A DNA stretch of 64,000 nt from Pantoea alhagi (lineage in GTDB: Bacteria; Pseudomonadota; Gammaproteobacteria; Enterobacterales; Enterobacteriaceae). Shown in pieces: positions 61,917 to 64,000 of this stretch. A program made the position numbers and the translations under genes. The DNA lies in assembly GCF_002101395.1 (NCBI RefSeq), contig NZ_CP019706.1, forward strand, positions 248,001 to 312,000. The letters are read 5' to 3'. The notes under the pieces are model-generated. The model ran no database searches and was not told the DNA's origin. It saw only the letters and a list, made by a program, of their open reading frames with translations. Position 1 is the first letter of the stretch; each line of letters starts with the position of its first letter.

Positions 61917-62126
61917 TTACAGAGCGATAACGTTAGCAGCAGATGGGCCTTTTGCGCCGTCAGTGATTTCAAACTCAACGCGCTGACCTTCGGCCAGGGT
62001 TTTGAAACCATTGCTCTGGATAGCAGAGAAGTGTACGAATACGTCTTTGCTGCCATCTTCCGGAGTAATGAAGCCGAATCCTTTGGACTCATTAAACCAC
62101 TTAACGTTACCTTTAATCTTGGACAT
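61917..62126 (-). CDS. cspE: Cold-shock-type RNA chaperone CspE
   Basis: 69 residues, OB-fold RNA-binding protein with RNP1 KGFGFI and RNP2 VFVHF motifs (segments NESKGFGFITPEDG and VFVHFSAIQS). Melts RNA secondary structure and acts as an antiterminator. CspE rather than CspA by its MSKIKGNVKWFNESKGFG start. A long leader probably lies upstream. Confidence 0.95.
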   Translation of the reverse strand: MSKIKGNVKWFNESKGFGFITPEDGSKDVFVHFSAIQSNGFKTLAEGQRVEFEITDGAKGPSAANVIAL

Positions 62127-62846
62127 CTATATTACCTTTACATGAAAAATGGACACTAAACTGTGTCGGGGTTAAGTACAGCAATTGCCGCGCCTTTTGT
62201 CCAGTGCGTCGTGAAGAAAAAGTGATAAATATCGCTTTTTTTTCGTATGTGACCACTTTGTAGAAGTCATTAAATGTCACAGAGAAGCGTCATTCAAGGG
62301 CAACTGCCTTCATCCCCTCATCTTAAAAAATCATAACTCAATGATTTAACTAATATAATTTTTGTTATTGTCTTGCTATCTAAAAAAACGCGGTAAAAAA
62401 CGGTTTTTACCAGCGCCTCAACCTTTGCGGCGAAAAATTATCACGCCAGGCGATAATGCCATTGAGCAAAAGATAAACAGCATTTTTTATCGCCGTAAAG
62501 TTATCTGATCCCCCTCTCATTCAGCCGGGCTTCAGCTTTTAACAACAAGCCACTTGTGCATTAAAGCAACAGTAGAGATAACACGCATCAGAAGCTTTCC
62601 TTTTTCTAATGAGAAAGAAATACCCACCGATTAACAATTGCTCTATTATTGAGAAAAATCATTGAAAACAGCTTTTTCTTATCTTTACAGCGTAGACCAG
62701 TAAAAACATTCATTAAATTTACTTATTTTTCATTGATTTATCAGGTGATCATAACAACCTTGAACAGATTAAGTAAATTTATAGATCTTTCATATGTTTT
62801 TGCTAAGATATTTCACGCCGCGAAATCAGCAATAAGGAAGATAAGG
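62127..62846. other. AT-rich gene-free stretch upstream of cspE
   Basis: About 720 bases. It holds the cspE promoter and leader on the left. Two inverted repeats stand out: GGTAAAAA-ACGG-TTTTTACC (62392-62411) and an imperfect one around 62450-62492 (GCGATAATGC...GCATTTTTTATCGC). No protein or known RNA could be recognised. Confidence 0.5.
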
Positions 62847-63050
62847 ATGGTCATGAAAGTACGATGTACCGCCTGTGGCAGCAAAAGGTTTCGTTATACT
62901 ACCGGGGACCAAAAAGGAAAATTTCACCACGGCGCGGTATGTGCTTATTGCTTTAAACCTTTTACCGTACAGGATGTATTACCCCATACAGAAATAGACC
63001 CTATTGCCCACTGCCTTATCAGGCAGCGCAATAGCCGGCTCAGACCTTAG
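62847..63050 (+). CDS. Small zinc-ribbon protein, ECs_2282-like
   Basis: 67 residues (or 65 if the ATG at 62853 is used). Two Cys pairs, CTACG and CAYC (RCTACGSKRFR, VCAYCFKPF), form a probable zinc ribbon. GGAAG precedes 62847 and AAGGA precedes 62853, so the start is uncertain. A longer frame back to 62649 is AT-rich without a ribosome-binding site and is rejected. Function unknown. Confidence 0.75.
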   Translation: MVMKVRCTACGSKRFRYTTGDQKGKFHHGAVCAYCFKPFTVQDVLPHTEIDPIAHCLIRQRNSRLRP

Positions 63051-63085
63051 AAAAGCGGCACCCGTCTGAGGTGCCGCCAGTTAAA

Positions 63086-63169
63086 TTAAAACAGAATCTT
63101 GAATACACCGGTAAGCGTCAGTAACCCAACGATAAAGATAATTGCAATAATCCAAAGTATAATTTTCAT
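63086..63169 (-). CDS. YohP-like 27-residue membrane protein
   Basis: The ORF encodes MKIILWIIAIIFIVGLLTLT followed by GVFKILF. This closely resembles the E. coli single-span inner-membrane protein YohP, also 27 residues, as I remember it. GGAGA lies 9 bases before the start. The hairpin at 63056-63075 with T-run on the minus strand would terminate it. Too short for ordinary gene calling. Confidence 0.8.
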   Translation of the reverse strand: MKIILWIIAIIFIVGLLTLTGVFKILF

Positions 63170-63449
63170 TCCATTCTCCCTGTAGACAACTATGCCGATA
63201 AGCCGATAAGTAAAATGCGCTGCGGTCAGTTTTCAATAAAATCTGAGCGCCAGTTGGTCAACAACCGCAACGTTATCTGTCGCTTAAGTATAGTTCAGGA
63301 TAGAGATTTTGCATTTTGCGAACCCGATCGCGCCCTTCACCTTTCCCCTGCCCCACCGCTTCGCTCTGTGAAATAAAGAACGCTAAACTTAATGCGGGTA
63401 TCAACCCGGTGTCTTAGTGACTTTTTGTCAGCCTGTAAAAGGAGGCCTT

Positions 63450-63695
63450 ATGAGTACGATTGATACCAATATGGGCAGATATTGTCTGAAGGCGAACCAT
63501 GCCGGTAATCATATCAAGGGGACAATTGCCATCAACAATGAGGGTGGCGACCAGCTCTCTTTACAGGAGTTTGACGAGCATTATCTGGATGATGTGGTTA
63601 ATAACGTTATCTATCCGGTCACCGGCGGCAATCGTGAAATTACGCGGGCGCTGCGTGAGCAAATGATAAAAGCGGGTTTTAATCAGCCGCATTAA
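63450..63695 (+). CDS. Conserved-looking 81-residue protein, unrecognised
   Basis: 81 residues from MSTIDTNMGRYCLKANHAG. The ribosome-binding site AGGAGG, 6 bases upstream, is near perfect and sets the start at 63450 rather than 63417. Mixed polar sequence with no membrane span; QLSLQEFDEHYLDDVVNNVIY suggests an acidic helix and the end is basic. No family recognised. Followed by the leftward permease gene. Confidence 0.7.
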   Translation: MSTIDTNMGRYCLKANHAGNHIKGTIAINNEGGDQLSLQEFDEHYLDDVVNNVIYPVTGGNREITRALREQMIKAGFNQPH

Positions 63696-63780
63696 ATGAC
63701 CTGGGCCCCCACAGGATGCCCTGTCTTGATGCTTCGGGCAGCAGCGCAACCGGGAATATCAGCGTCGCTGCTGCCTTAGC

Positions 63781-64000
63781 TTAGATAAGAGCAGAGAGCA
63801 GCAAACACCCCACCAGCCCGCAAACCGAAATAATGGTCTCCAGCGCCGACCATGAGCGCATGGTTTCACCAATGGTCAGGTTAAAATACTCCTTGAACAG
63901 CCAGAAGCCAGGATCGTTAACGTGCGAGAAAATGACGCTGCCTGCTCCCACGGCGATCACCATCAGCTCCGGGCTGGCACCGGAAGTGGCAATCAGCGGC
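63781..64000 (-). CDS. GntP-family gluconate/organic acid permease, C-terminal part (5' end outside window)
   Basis: The leftward frame is open to the right edge (first complete codon at 63999) and ends with TAA at 63781. Visible part: PLIATSGASPELMVIAVGAG, then FSHVNDPGFWLFKEYFNL and the tail VCGLVGCLLLSALI. The HVNDPGFW motif and the SWSALETIISV helix are typical of GntT/GntU/IdnT-type symporters. Which substrate cannot be said. Confidence 0.9.
   Translation of the reverse strand, partial: PLIATSGASPELMVIAVGAGSVIFSHVNDPGFWLFKEYFNLTIGETMRSWSALETIISVCGLVGCLLLSALI

Noticed and set aside
62649..62846. N-terminal extension of the zinc-ribbon gene
   Set aside because: AT-rich, no ribosome-binding site, and homology to small zinc-ribbon proteins starts at 62847.

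Overview
The window reads as chromosomal DNA of an Enterobacterales bacterium. Almost every housekeeping protein is close to its Escherichia coli counterpart, and the gene order matches the E. coli block from gltA to the cspE region, in the opposite orientation. Several differences from E. coli suggest another family, most likely Erwiniaceae (Pantoea, Mixta or Erwinia type): kdpFABCD, chiQ, nagD, cobC and ybeF are absent, and pcp with DUF969/DUF979 genes is present. The family assignment is an inference from gene content; no database was searched.

Left part (1-16.1 kb): the end of gltA; a structured intergenic element; then a leftward 5-oxoproline salvage block (pxpB-pxpC-pxpA, a DUF969/DUF979 transporter pair, pcp, nei) and ybgA-phrB-ybgI upstream of it. 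The kdp potassium locus has shrunk to ybfA, a short probable kdpD tail and an orphan kdpE. After it come pgm-seqA, ybfF, ybfE, fldA and fur.

Accessory block (16.1-24.3 kb): between fur and glnS, where E. coli has chiPQ, there is a decayed chiP fragment cut by an IS150-group insertion-sequence end, a GNAT/RHH toxin-antitoxin pair with two operators, an orphan AroQ-type chorismate mutase, a two-gene PQQ dehydrogenase of the SldB/SldA type, a cysteine-rich copper-binding protein, a frameshifted IS150-group transposase fragment, and an Mtr-like aromatic amino acid permease under a TrpR operator.

Right part (24.4-64 kb): glnS; the divergent nagE / nagBAC amino-sugar system with NagC and CRP sites; asnB; seven tRNA genes (Met, Leu, Gln, Gln, Met, Gln, Gln); ubiF; miaB-phoL-ybeY-ybeX-lnt; the glutamate/aspartate ABC transporter gltIJKL with the SroC small RNA between gltI and gltJ; ybeL; the long leuS-lptE-holA-nadD-rsfS-rlmH-mrdA-mrdB-rlpA-dacA-ybeD-lipB-lipA series (leucyl-tRNA, LPS assembly, DNA replication, NAD, ribosome, cell wall elongation, lipoate); tatE; a nitrilase-family amidase; a GNAT enzyme; cspE; several very small proteins; and the start of a GntP-family permease that runs off the right edge.

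No CRISPR array, prophage or intact transposon was seen. The most unusual parts are the chiP-glnS accessory block, the collapsed kdp locus, the gltA-nei structured element and the operator-like inverted repeat in front of ybgA-phrB.
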